36,645 bases of DNA from an uncultured bacterium (GTDB lineage Bacteria > Spirochaetota > UBA4802 > JAGODF01). The translations under genes were made by a program, and so were the position numbers. The stretch lies in contig CAKZSV010000081.1 of NCBI GenBank assembly GCA_937921485.1, positions 1 through 36,645 of the forward strand. The letters run 5' to 3'. The notes beneath the pieces are model-generated. The model was not told the DNA's origin. It searched no databases and saw only the letters and a program-made list of their open reading frames with translations. Positions 1 to 8,648 of this stretch are shown here, piece after piece. Each line of letters opens with the position of its first letter. The first letter of the stretch is position 1.

Positions 1-2586
1 GGCACTATCTATAGAGACTGGAGCGGAAATCCCGCCACGGCCGAAGATATCGACAATGGCAATATCACCTATTTCGGAAAATCGGGCTTCCGTTCCATGT
101 TCGATACGTTTGTGCTGAGTTCTGTGGCTCTCAACCAGACACAGCAGGATTTTCATATTGAAAATCGTCATATAAGTAGAGTTTTTTGCAAAAATGTTAA
201 CCCTGATAGCTGCGATTGCCCCGATCCGGAAGATCAGATAGTCGTGGAATATGATACGGAAGTTAGGATCTCCAATCCGCTTAAACCTCTCTACAACAAA
301 AACGCGCTGGTGAACATCCTCATCGATCACGATCCAGCGACTGATACCGTCATCCCCGGCTCCCGCAAAGGTTTGCTTCCGACCCTTCTGCGCAGCAAAT
401 ATGCCAACATCAACTATCTGACGCCATTGAAAAAAGGAATGGAATCGGCGGTGAAAAGTACAGTGCGCTCATATTTGAATTCATTCGCCATGACGCTGGG
501 ACCAAAGGATGAAAACGGCAAGTACACGGATCTTGTGCGCTACTGGGTAAATGACACGCGCAACCCAAAGATCGATTGGGACGTTCCCATCTACCGGTTG
601 ATGTACTTTGCGGACAATGAATCTCTAAGCCAGCTTGAGCGCAGCCTTACGCTTGTGCGCGACTTTTCGCGCGATCAGCGTTTTGTCAATTTTCTCAAAA
701 AAGCTATTCCCGTGCTCGATGACTATCTCTACGTGAAGTGGCTCGAGGAAAACTGGAATGCCGACTCCCTCACCGCACGGCCTACGCGGGAAGAGGCAAA
801 TGCTGCAGGACTTTTTCAAACAGGACTTTCGGAATCGGATATTGACAATATCGTTGAGTTTGTCCGCGATTTCGATTTCGAAGGCATCATTCAGTTTGTG
901 AAAGACGCGCGGCTGAACGATTTTGAAGGCATTTATAATTTCAACCTCGACACATGGGGCGATGAAATAACCCCCGGTGTGCTCAAAGAGAAAATTGGAA
1001 GCATCAACGACAGCCTGGTGAAAAATTTCGGCATCAACATCTTCGAATCTGCAGTGCTTGGCCTCTATGAAGCGCAGGTCGATGTGAAACTTTCCGATCT
1101 TCGAAGCGGAGTAGCGCCTGAAAGAGATTTTGTGGTATTCAAGGCAAAAGATCCGATATACGGGTACGGCAGATATATGGAATTCGACGAGGCGAAGGAT
1201 GGGAATAACAATGGTCTCATCGAACTTACATTCGAAAAAATTGCCGATGGGAATTACCTCGTCACAGGCGGCGATGACTGGGATGGAACTACTCCCATCA
1301 TTTTCACGGGTGAGAGCTATTACAAATACATCGACGCAAAAGATTGGATTGAAAAAAATAAAGATAATGCAGATCTGTGCAAGAGTATATTTACCGGCTT
1401 GAATGAATATATCGATTTTCGATATGACACCTCCAATGATAATTTTAAAGATTATTGCCTCAGTTTCAGAACTGCCTGGTATCGCGGAGGCGAGACGCAT
1501 GCACCCAATATGTACAATCCGCACAATTATGATCTGCGCATGAACAAAGTGATGCAGGAGTACAACAAGCAGCTTATCGTCTATCAATCAAAGGATTTTG
1601 AATACAACAAACCCCTGGTAACATACGATCAACCCATCGGGAAAGATAATACGATCGTATATCGGCCGGCAACCATTATCGACTGGCTCTTCGGATGGGA
1701 TGGTTCAACCAACAAAGGGCTTGACATTCAAAAAGAACTGAATTTCCTCAAAAATGCAGCGATCGATTCTGTGTACGATTCCACCAACATCGAGGTGCCG
1801 GATCCGGCCACAAACTTCCGGGAAAAATATACGGCGTCACTTCGCCAGGTAATTCAGGATTACCGCAGCTACCTGTTCGACAGGATATTTGAATACAAAT
1901 ACAGCGATAGCATGCGCGAAACATATCATCCCGTTTCATCCGGCAAGGACCTCGAAGACGGCCATCGCCATGCGATCAATAACATCACGGAAATTATTGC
2001 CGAACTCGCAAGTCCCGTGAAGCGCGACAATCCGGCTGAAGCGAACCCCAATTATGTCATCGGACGGCTTTTTGAAGCATGGGAGCATTTCGTGCAGATC
2101 GCCGATATTTCCCCCGACGATCTTCCTCTGGTACAAACGCTTGCGGCACATCTTCTCTGGGATGAAAACATACCGCGCACAAAGGAAACGGATCCGCGAA
2201 ATCTCGATCATCTTGCCCCCGGCTACTACACGCATATCGCAAGCAATATCCTTGAAAAGCTGCCTCCGCTGTTAAAGAAATTTCAGGGTATGTACGATGA
2301 CTTGCTCCAGATGGGCATCATCACCTTTTCGGATGACGGAATCGGATACTACCTGCTCGATGTTTTGAGGCCGGACGCTCGATACAGCTCGTGGGATCTC
2401 GTCGAAGAATTCCACTATTTAATCAATACGGACATTTTCCAGACCTCCGACGGCGAGGATTCCTTCTGGTGGCATGTGGGACATCTCGTGGAAGATACGG
2501 CGATTATGCTACTGCGGCGCGAAGAGGGACGCGAGCCGTATTTATCATTTGACCTCTACGGATCGTTCCACAACCTGTTTAAATAG
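1..2586 (+). CDS. large protein of unknown function, 5'-truncated by the window
   Basis: The reading frame is open from base 1 (beginning G-T-I-Y-R-D-W) with no start in view, so the gene begins before the window; the first internal ATG at 97 is not convincing as a start. About 861 residues are visible and end in a TAA. I do not recognise a family. The sequence is mostly soluble, rich in aromatic and acidic residues (for example WLFGWDGS near residue 562 and FWWHVGHLVEDTA near 823), with no transmembrane segment or cysteine cluster. A large extracytoplasmic protein is possible, but the N-terminus that would show a signal peptide is missing. It converges on the lipase-like gene across a strong hairpin terminator. 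Confidence is high that it is coding and nil on function. Confidence 0.85.
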   Translation, partial: GTIYRDWSGNPATAEDIDNGNITYFGKSGFRSMFDTFVLSSVALNQTQQDFHIENRHISRVFCKNVNPDSCDCPDPEDQIVVEYDTEVRISNPLKPLYNKNALVNILIDHDPATDTVIPGSRKGLLPTLLRSKYANINYLTPLKKGMESAVKSTVRSYLNSFAMTLGPKDENGKYTDLVRYWVNDTRNPKIDWDVPIYRLMYFADNESLSQLERSLTLVRDFSRDQRFVNFLKKAIPVLDDYLYVKWLEENWNADSLTARPTREEANAAGLFQTGLSESDIDNIVEFVRDFDFEGIIQFVKDARLNDFEGIYNFNLDTWGDEITPGVLKEKIGSINDSLVKNFGINIFESAVLGLYEAQVDVKLSDLRSGVAPERDFVVFKAKDPIYGYGRYMEFDEAKDGNNNGLIELTFEKIADGNYLVTGGDDWDGTTPIIFTGESYYKYIDAKDWIEKNKDNADLCKSIFTGLNEYIDFRYDTSNDNFKDYCLSFRTAWYRGGETHAPNMYNPHNYDLRMNKVMQEYNKQLIVYQSKDFEYNKPLVTYDQPIGKDNTIVYRPATIIDWLFGWDGSTNKGLDIQKELNFLKNAAIDSVYDSTNIEVPDPATNFREKYTASLRQVIQDYRSYLFDRIFEYKYSDSMRETYHPVSSGKDLEDGHRHAINNITEIIAELASPVKRDNPAEANPNYVIGRLFEAWEHFVQIADISPDDLPLVQTLAAHLLWDENIPRTKETDPRNLDHLAPGYYTHIASNILEKLPPLLKKFQGMYDDLLQMGIITFSDDGIGYYLLDVLRPDARYSSWDLVEEFHYLINTDIFQTSDGEDSFWWHVGHLVEDTAIMLLRREEGREPYLSFDLYGSFHNLFK

Positions 2587-2619
2587 GATTTCTTCTTATC
2601 GCTCCACCATTGCGAGAAA

Positions 2620-2645
2620 AAAAGCGCGCCTTTCGGCGCGCTTTT
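2620..2645. terminator. bidirectional rho-independent terminator
   Basis: A perfect 11-bp stem (AAAAGCGCGCC / GGCGCGCTTTT) encloses the loop TTTC. The A-run on one side and T-run on the other give a U-tract in either direction. It lies 34 bp after the stop of the upstream plus-strand gene and 25 bp after the stop of the convergent minus-strand lipase-like gene, so it probably serves both. Confidence 0.85.
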
Positions 2646-2669
2646 GTCGAAATTTGCGAGGGAATATTG

Positions 2670-4208
2670 TTACCAGGTGTTTACGCCCGACTTCCGAGAG
2701 AAATAGTCATCCGAACTCGTCCATGTTTTGGTGCAATTGCCGCTGGTGTACCAGAAGCGAGGATCGGTTCGCGGCGCGCTGGCGGAGAAATTCCAGTTCA
2801 TCATCGTCTTCACCTGCGCATTGCTTGCTGCAGCGCCCACGCCGTTTGCGGCTTCGTAATTTCCCGTTGCGGCCTGATTGATGGAATGCACATACCACAC
2901 ATAGGCATAGAGGTGCTGCGCTGTCTGGTCGGTGCTGCTGATGAAATCCGGCCAGATTCTAAAAAACGCCGTCATCTTCCGCATGTCTAAATTTTCATCG
3001 CCAATCGCGCCGCCGAGCCCGGATGTCTTATATTGTTCAACCGCAATACCATGCCTGGTAATGAGATCGCGCACATAGGTGCGGCACACTTCACCTGTCC
3101 ACTTTCCGCCCAGATACGATTTGCCATCCTTGCTCCAGAACGGATCCAGAAGCACCAATCGAGAGGGCACAAGAGCGGCGGAAATTCTTCCCGCCCGATA
3201 TTCATTGCTGATCGTCCACGAAAGCGTCGTGGCAAGCTGATTGCCCAGCGAATGACCCACAATGCGGATATGTCCGCCGGTAAAATTAGCGAAGGTCTGA
3301 CGGTACACCTCATAGATGAGCTGCGTCACGTTTTGGGTCGTAGAAAGATTGCGATAGCTGCCATCCTGCACGCGGTAGCGCATCTGCCGCGGGCCGTTGA
3401 CCGTCCACAGTTTCGCCTCCGCATCCTTCACCTCACCTTCATCGGCCCACTGCGCCCAGTACACCAGCGCCACATTGTACCCCTTGCTGCGCCACGTCTG
3501 CGCGGTGTTGAGTAAACCTGAATAGCCCGCATAGAAGAAGAACGGATTTTCGCGGCCGAAATTGTTCTGCGAGGTTCCCGTCTGCCAGCCATGAATGTAC
3601 AGAATCACCGGTTTGGTGGGATCGTAGTACGGATTGCTGCGCCCGGGGACAAACTTTTCAAACTCGCCGTTTGAGCCCATGAAATAAATGCCATAGTCCA
3701 GATCCGTGGTGGTAAACGTGAAAGTTGTCTGAGTAATGGTCGCCGGCTGGCCGGAAGGCGTTTTGATATTCGCCGCATCCAGAATTACCTTATACTGCGT
3801 ATTCTGCCGCAATCCCTTATACTCAACCTTGGTGCCGCTTTGATAGAACTTAAAAGTCGGCTTAAAGGTCGCTACCCGATTTGCATAGCTGATGGTGCCT
3901 TCCACCACGGCATTATCGCTTGCTCTGACCACCTTAAAGGTCGATGAAGTCAGCGTGGCAGGATTGATGTCGCAATCGAACGATACCGTAATCCACTGGG
4001 AAATCGGCACATTGGTCTGATTATTGATGTTCGAGGTGGTTGCATAGTTCGGCGCATCAGGCAACTCATACGCGAAAAACATCGCGTCCTCGGGCTCTGA
4101 CCCCTCGCCTACTCCCTCGTTATCGGTATCGAGTTCACACGCAAAAAACGACAATGCTGTCACAAAGAGCACTGCCCACAGCATCCACTTTTTACTTCTA
4201 AGTTTCAT
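2670..4208 (-). CDS. secreted lipase-like alpha/beta-hydrolase lipoprotein with N-terminal Ig-like domain
   Basis: 512 aa. Residues 1-24 form a signal peptide ending in a lipobox (LSFFAC, Cys24), so a lipid-anchored envelope protein is predicted. Residues about 66-168 resemble an SbsA/Big_5 Ig-like domain (VPISQWITVSFDCDINPATL, ending TTFTFTTT). From about residue 200 follows an alpha/beta hydrolase: oxyanion-type strand VILYIHGW, nucleophile elbow GHSLG with Ser320, and an Asp in LVLLDPFW (Asp355); a His near residue 435 (YVWYVHS) is the likely third member. This is the pattern of pancreatic-type lipases, but the substrate is unknown. The start has a GGGGG Shine-Dalgarno 8 nt upstream. It lies about 120 bp downstream of the 7TM-AraC gene on the same strand, so it may be a target or an operon member. 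Confidence 0.85.
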   Translation of the reverse strand: MKLRSKKWMLWAVLFVTALSFFACELDTDNEGVGEGSEPEDAMFFAYELPDAPNYATTSNINNQTNVPISQWITVSFDCDINPATLTSSTFKVVRASDNAVVEGTISYANRVATFKPTFKFYQSGTKVEYKGLRQNTQYKVILDAANIKTPSGQPATITQTTFTFTTTDLDYGIYFMGSNGEFEKFVPGRSNPYYDPTKPVILYIHGWQTGTSQNNFGRENPFFFYAGYSGLLNTAQTWRSKGYNVALVYWAQWADEGEVKDAEAKLWTVNGPRQMRYRVQDGSYRNLSTTQNVTQLIYEVYRQTFANFTGGHIRIVGHSLGNQLATTLSWTISNEYRAGRISAALVPSRLVLLDPFWSKDGKSYLGGKWTGEVCRTYVRDLITRHGIAVEQYKTSGLGGAIGDENLDMRKMTAFFRIWPDFISSTDQTAQHLYAYVWYVHSINQAATGNYEAANGVGAAASNAQVKTMMNWNFSASAPRTDPRFWYTSGNCTKTWTSSDDYFSRKSGVNTW

Positions 4209-4328
4209 TCAATTACCCCCGTACGCATTATTTTTTCAAAACCGTCTGGTCGTTATGGATTTAATATACAAAACAATTTTCTTCCCGTCTCGCCAGACTG
4301 AAACGCTGGCTCAAATTGTCCAATGGGA

Positions 4329-6140
4329 TTATATTATTTTTGTGCGATTGCGGTACTCAGAAGGAGTCATTCCCGTATGCTGGATAAACACGCGGTTAAA
4401 CGAACGAAGGCTCTCGAAACCAACATCAAACGCGATATCGGAAATCGATTTTTGCTTTTCTTCGAGCATTTTCTTTGCGTCCTGCACGCGAAGTGCATTG
4501 ATATAATCGCCCAATTTTTTCCCCGTACAGGCTTTAAACGCCTTCCCGAAGCGAACCGGGCTCATGGACACGGAAGCAGCAAGCCCCTCGCGGGATATAT
4601 CAAAGCGATAGTTTTCATGGATATATGTTAATGCCTGCTCGATTTTATGTTTACCCGGCTCTGTGATGGCATAATCGGGACGTTTTTTTCTTTTGGTTTC
4701 TTCTTTTAGACGGAGATTTTCTTCTTCCAGTGCCTTGCGCGTTTCGATTATTTCCTGCAGGGAATGAGAAACTTTTGAAATCTCATTTGATGCATCGGGT
4801 ACATGTGAAGATTGGGCGATATTCCCCAGCAACACATCAAGCGGCCGAAGAAGACCGGCTTTTACCAGCACCGGCACAATCAGAACCACAATCGCAAGCG
4901 ATGCCACAAGAATCAGTATCATACGCAAAACTTTTTCGTGTAATACTTCCCTGTAGTGCATAAAGCTATATCCCACCCCATACTGCATGCCGGTTCCTTT
5001 CAGCACATATACATGATAATTCATGCCTCCCAGCTGGCTGAAATAGCGCCTGCCTTCCTCGAATTGCTCCATTTTTGTAAAATTATGCGTTTGTGTCGCA
5101 AGGGCAATTCTGCCAGGCACAAATTCCCGAAGCGCCACCGAATTGGGCACGACAATACGCTCATCATTTCTGTACAGTGTTTCCAACCTTCCCTGCGAAT
5201 TGCCAGCAACAATGAATACCACATGCGCGGGCAATTCATCAAATTTTCGCTCCGCGATAATCGAACGCACATACCGCAATTCCGCGCGGTTTGTCGCATC
5301 ATAGATATCTTCAAATTGATAGAGGGTAAGCGAACCGATGATTCCTACAATCGCCAGCACGACAATAAACGTGATGCCAGTCATCTTAAACCTGAAGGAA
5401 AGCGGCTCCACCTCATCGGTGAGAACAATAACCACATACAAAACATAAATGCCTAAAAAAAGTACATTATTAACAGCAAGCAGAGTGGAATACGGAATGA
5501 ATCGCACCGACATATAGAGAGCAATGGTTGCGGTATTGATAAATTCAAAAAATACAATTAGCCCCAGATTTCGTGCTTTTTGCGCCCCGGGATTTTGCGG
5601 TTTCCAGAGTCTTTGCAATACGCGGACGGGATTTTTACTCGTGATTCCTTCCGATTGGAGCGATTGCCGAATAAAGACAAGAAATGCCCACAAAAAAAGC
5701 GCAGCGGCCAGCGGCGCAATCCAGGGCGATTCGTACTGAGAGCCGAAACCCGTTTCAGAAAGCAACACCGGCATTTTTAGAGCAGCGCACACATAATCTA
5801 CCAGTGCGATGATTGAAAACCCAAGGGATACTGCGAAAACAATGCGCGCCTCCTTCTCAAACAACTGGCGGGGAAAGCGGTAGGCAAACTGCACCAGAAA
5901 AGCGAGCCCGAAAGGAGCAAGCGCGGCCATATACCAGCCATACGCGCCCTGCGGGACCATCAGCGAATAGGTGATGAGATGTCCAATATTGAAAAGAATC
6001 ACAAAAAGAAAATAACCGGACAAAAATCTGCTTGCGAGCTTTTTCCATGACCGACGAATGAGGACTGCCAGAAGCGAACTTACCAGCACAATAAGAACAA
6101 ACCGTTCGTAGCTGAATTGCGAGAAGAGAATATTCCCCAT
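4329..6140 (-). CDS. membrane-anchored AraC-family regulator (7TM sensor - extracytoplasmic domain - coiled coil - HTH)
   Basis: 603 aa. The N-terminal 245 residues contain about seven hydrophobic helices. A further helix (about 256-275) leads into an extracytoplasmic region (about 276-405) and then another TM helix (about 408-432, MILILVASLAIVVLIVPVLV). A coiled coil (ETRKALEEENLRLKEE) follows, and residues 500-603 form a complete AraC DNA-binding domain with both helix-turn-helix units (ISREGLAASVSMSPVRFGKAF and ISDIAFDVGFESLRSFNRVF). This is a one-component sensor: a signal outside or in the membrane would act directly on a membrane-tethered DNA-binding domain. It is preceded by an SRPBCC gene with a 15-bp gap, so the two are probably cotranscribed. 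The start has only a weak ribosome site. The ligand is unknown. Confidence 0.88.
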   Translation of the reverse strand: MGNILFSQFSYERFVLIVLVSSLLAVLIRRSWKKLASRFLSGYFLFVILFNIGHLITYSLMVPQGAYGWYMAALAPFGLAFLVQFAYRFPRQLFEKEARIVFAVSLGFSIIALVDYVCAALKMPVLLSETGFGSQYESPWIAPLAAALFLWAFLVFIRQSLQSEGITSKNPVRVLQRLWKPQNPGAQKARNLGLIVFFEFINTATIALYMSVRFIPYSTLLAVNNVLFLGIYVLYVVIVLTDEVEPLSFRFKMTGITFIVVLAIVGIIGSLTLYQFEDIYDATNRAELRYVRSIIAERKFDELPAHVVFIVAGNSQGRLETLYRNDERIVVPNSVALREFVPGRIALATQTHNFTKMEQFEEGRRYFSQLGGMNYHVYVLKGTGMQYGVGYSFMHYREVLHEKVLRMILILVASLAIVVLIVPVLVKAGLLRPLDVLLGNIAQSSHVPDASNEISKVSHSLQEIIETRKALEEENLRLKEETKRKKRPDYAITEPGKHKIEQALTYIHENYRFDISREGLAASVSMSPVRFGKAFKACTGKKLGDYINALRVQDAKKMLEEKQKSISDIAFDVGFESLRSFNRVFIQHTGMTPSEYRNRTKII

Positions 6141-6155
6141 AATGCAAACTTGAGC

Positions 6156-6635
6156 TTATACTCTTGCTCCTTTAACCAGTTTCTCAGATGCGGTTTTTAT
6201 CATCCCTAGCACGCCGTCCATCAGATGCTCGATCATGTAATTGATGATTTTCTGCGGCAGGGGCGAACCGAAGTTGATGTTGATGAAAAACACCGCGAGA
6301 CATTTTCCGGTGACAAGCCTTCTAAACTGATAATATCCTTCCGCCTCTTTCACGATTCCGTCCACCACTTTATAATCAAGCCTGTATCTGCCCGGATCAT
6401 ATTTATATTCATTAACGATGAGGAAGCCTCTTTTATTCACAATCTGCCCGACTACGACATCGCACAGAAACATGACTTTATTCGGCACGTTCTTTTCGTC
6501 GGAGCGCAACACTTTGGTTTCCCTGACAAATGTAAACCATGAGGGATATTTTTCGAAATCGCACATGAGCGCGTAACATACTTCCGGATCGGCATCAACT
6601 TCAAGCGCGCGGGATACTTCATATCGGGTTGCCAT
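6156..6635 (-). CDS. SRPBCC / polyketide-cyclase-like lipid-binding protein
   Basis: 159 aa with a START/SRPBCC-like layout. It opens with a strand of the form EVSRALEVDADPEVCYALMCDFEKYPSW, the usual START of this fold (helix with Y-P-x-W), followed by alternating strands and a long amphipathic C-terminal helix (NYMIEHLMDGVLGMIKTASEKLVKG). The family binds hydrophobic ligands and includes cyclases and the COQ10-type proteins. The start has a GGAGGG site 4-5 nt upstream. It is first in a probable operon with the 7TM-AraC regulator (15 bp downstream) and perhaps the lipase-like lipoprotein. A role in delivering or sensing a lipid-like ligand for the regulator is only a guess from context. Confidence 0.75.
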   Translation of the reverse strand: MATRYEVSRALEVDADPEVCYALMCDFEKYPSWFTFVRETKVLRSDEKNVPNKVMFLCDVVVGQIVNKRGFLIVNEYKYDPGRYRLDYKVVDGIVKEAEGYYQFRRLVTGKCLAVFFININFGSPLPQKIINYMIEHLMDGVLGMIKTASEKLVKGARV

Positions 6636-6682
6636 GTACCCTCCACTTTACAAATATTATCATGACATATGCGTATATCAAA

Positions 6683-6804
6683 TGCCCAAAAAAGTCAAGT
6701 GGGAAAGCACCAATTTGCCTTGACTTTTTTTCTTGCGTGCCTTGATGCTTGGGCAAATCAGTCAATTGCGCAAATCGTGAATATCGAAGCAAACATCATA
6801 TAAT
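6683..6804. promoter_or_regulatory. divergent promoter/operator region with long inverted repeat
   Basis: Between the divergent SRPBCC and XRE-cupin genes lies a perfect 12-bp inverted repeat, AAAAAAGTCAAG (6688-6699) and CTTGACTTTTTT (6719-6730). Each arm presents a TTGACT box pointing outward, suitable as a -35 for either direction. Flanking TGCCCA (6683-6688) and TGGGCA (6750-6755) extend the symmetry. Further toward the regulator gene are an 8-bp palindrome TTGCGCAA (6766-6773) and a consensus -10 TATAAT (6799-6804). Autoregulation by the XRE-cupin protein would fit, but the exact -35/-10 pairing is not clear. Confidence 0.5.
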
Positions 6805-6826
6805 AGCGCACCAAGAGGGGGCAATC

Positions 6827-7396
6827 ATGGCGACAGGCGAAGTGAAAGTCGGCGAAAAAATAAAGACGCTCAGAGAATCCCGGGGATTTTCGCTCTCCGA
6901 TCTTGCGGAGAAAACCGGCTTTTCTCCCGCATTCATCTCACAGATTGAGAACCACCTCATTTCACCGCCGCTGGGTGCGCTCATCAAAATCGCCCATGGT
7001 CTTGGCTTTGAAATCGGCAAATTTTTCGACCAGTCCGGCACCGCTCCGTTTACCATCGTGCGAAAACACGAGCGAACACCCACATCGCGCGTCGCATCAA
7101 AAGAGGGAGTTCGCTACGGCTACTCCTACGAATCTCTGGCTCCTGATAAAATCAACAGGAAAATGGAACCATTCATCGTCACCCTCGAACCTGGCGGCAA
7201 GAAAGGCCTCCCCTACAGCCATGAAGGTGAAGAATTTCTTTTCGTGCTCGAAGGCAGGGTTGAAATCCAGCTCGACAATTATACCGACGTCTTGGAGCCC
7301 GGGGACAGCATCTACTACGATTCAACAGTACCGCACCGCGTGGCCAGCGCAGACGACAATCCCGCCCGCATCGTAGCGGTGCTGTACGCATCCTGA
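6827..7396 (+). CDS. XRE-family transcriptional regulator with C-terminal cupin domain
   Basis: 189 aa. Residues 8-65 are an XRE helix-turn-helix (IKTLRESRGFSLSDLAEKTG then SPAFISQIENH). Residues about 115-185 are a cupin: motif 1 around YSHEGEEFLFVLEGRVEI and motif 2 GDSIYYDSTVPHRV. The architecture matches the PuuR/SinR-cupin group, which sense small ligands, often amines or amino-acid derivatives. I chose the ATG at 6827 rather than an earlier in-frame one because GAGGGGG sits 6-7 nt upstream and the HTH begins directly after. It is followed 22 bp later by the ATP-grasp gene, so it probably controls its own operon. Confidence 0.9.
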   Translation: MATGEVKVGEKIKTLRESRGFSLSDLAEKTGFSPAFISQIENHLISPPLGALIKIAHGLGFEIGKFFDQSGTAPFTIVRKHERTPTSRVASKEGVRYGYSYESLAPDKINRKMEPFIVTLEPGGKKGLPYSHEGEEFLFVLEGRVEIQLDNYTDVLEPGDSIYYDSTVPHRVASADDNPARIVAVLYAS

Positions 7397-7418
7397 TGAC
7401 CACACAAGCGCAATAGGC

Positions 7419-8648
7419 ATGATGACAAAACTCTGGAAAAAAAGCTCCTCGGGCGGCCCTCACTTCCTTGTTTCGATTGGCGCAGGGATCAATCAGATGC
7501 CGCTCATCAAAGAAGCGAAGGCTCTCGGTTTCAGCGTCATAGGGGTGGACATGAACCCGGCTGCACCCGGTTTTCTTCACTGCGACATCCGCATTATCGA
7601 ATCAATTGAAAATTTCAAAGAAATATTTATCAAGCTGAAAGAGTTCATTGTGGCAGGAGACATCACGGCCGTGCTTTCGAAATCCTACGGTACCGCGATC
7701 AAATGCGCCGCGTATCTTGCCGAGCAGTTCAATTGCACCCTTCTGCCGTTCAGGCGAGTTGACGATTTCCTCCAAAAAGAACGGATGAAAGAGGTATTTT
7801 CCGAAAGCGGGATTCCTTCCCCGCGATTTCATATTATCACCGACAGAAAAAAGCTGCGTTTTCTCGAAGAATTCTCCTTTCCGCTCATTGTGAAACCCGC
7901 TACGGGCCACGCGAAAAAAGGAGTCAAATTGGTCAACAGCAGAAAAGAGCTCGAAGATCATCTTAATGTAATCGATTCAGGCCCGGTAATCATTGAAGAA
8001 TTCATCGAGGGAGATGAAATAATCGCAGCAGGCCTCATTCACCGCGGCCGATATCATCTCGTTGAAATGACTGATAAAGTGCTCTCACCGCCCCCGTACT
8101 TTGTGGATTTGATGCATCTTGCCCCATCGCGTCATTTTTCGCGCTCCAGGGAAGTGCGAGAAATCGGTCAGAAAATCGCTGATGCTTTCGATATCGTCAC
8201 ATCCCCTTTAATCATGGAAATAAAAGTACATCCCGAGAAGGGGCTTTCGCTCATAGAAGCCGTTCCGGAATTCGGCGGTGAATTTATTCCCGACTTCGTG
8301 ATTCCAAAGCGCACAGCCTACAACTTTATCGCGGAAACCATACGGGCTGCGGCGGGTAAAGATTTCAAACTTCCGCAGGCGGGTACAAAGAAAAAAAACA
8401 TTGCGGTAAAATACATCACGGGAAGAAACGGCATTTTCACCTCTTTTAATCCAATCAAATACGAGGAGATACACGGATTATTATTCTACCGCATCTTTAA
8501 AGACGTCGGCTCCCACATCAATCCTCCGGAAACAAACCACGACAGAATCGGCGTAGTCATTACAGAAGGTAAATCCATCAGGGAAGCCGTCGATGCGTGC
8601 GATTTCGCAATTGAGAAACTATCAATAAAAATCAGGCCCGGAAAATGA
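7419..8648 (+). CDS. ATP-grasp ligase (carbamoyl-phosphate-synthase-like)
   Basis: 409 aa. The N-terminal domain (SIGAGINQMPLIKEAKALGF, then VIGVDMNPAAPG) is the Rossmann-like preATP-grasp unit. The ATP-grasp core follows with FPLIVKPATGHAKKGVKLV (ATP-binding Lys and Gly-rich loop), GPVIIEEFIEGDEI and the metal-binding strand LIMEIKVHPEKGLSLIEAVPEFGGEF. In that last motif the usual Asn (xIExNPR) is replaced (IEAVPE), as also happens in some PurK-like members. The enzyme should join a carboxylate to an amine or similar nucleophile through an acyl phosphate; the substrates are unknown. It sits between an XRE-cupin regulator and a methyltransferase, with a 4-bp ATGA overlap with the latter. Two adjacent ATGs (7419, 7422) are possible starts. 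Confidence 0.85.
   Translation: MMTKLWKKSSSGGPHFLVSIGAGINQMPLIKEAKALGFSVIGVDMNPAAPGFLHCDIRIIESIENFKEIFIKLKEFIVAGDITAVLSKSYGTAIKCAAYLAEQFNCTLLPFRRVDDFLQKERMKEVFSESGIPSPRFHIITDRKKLRFLEEFSFPLIVKPATGHAKKGVKLVNSRKELEDHLNVIDSGPVIIEEFIEGDEIIAAGLIHRGRYHLVEMTDKVLSPPPYFVDLMHLAPSRHFSRSREVREIGQKIADAFDIVTSPLIMEIKVHPEKGLSLIEAVPEFGGEFIPDFVIPKRTAYNFIAETIRAAAGKDFKLPQAGTKKKNIAVKYITGRNGIFTSFNPIKYEEIHGLLFYRIFKDVGSHINPPETNHDRIGVVITEGKSIREAVDACDFAIEKLSIKIRPGK

Noticed and set aside
625..1587. 320-codon open frame on the minus strand inside the first gene
   Set aside because: It is antisense to a coherent protein, has a low-complexity hydrophobic translation with no recognisable domain, and no ribosome site.
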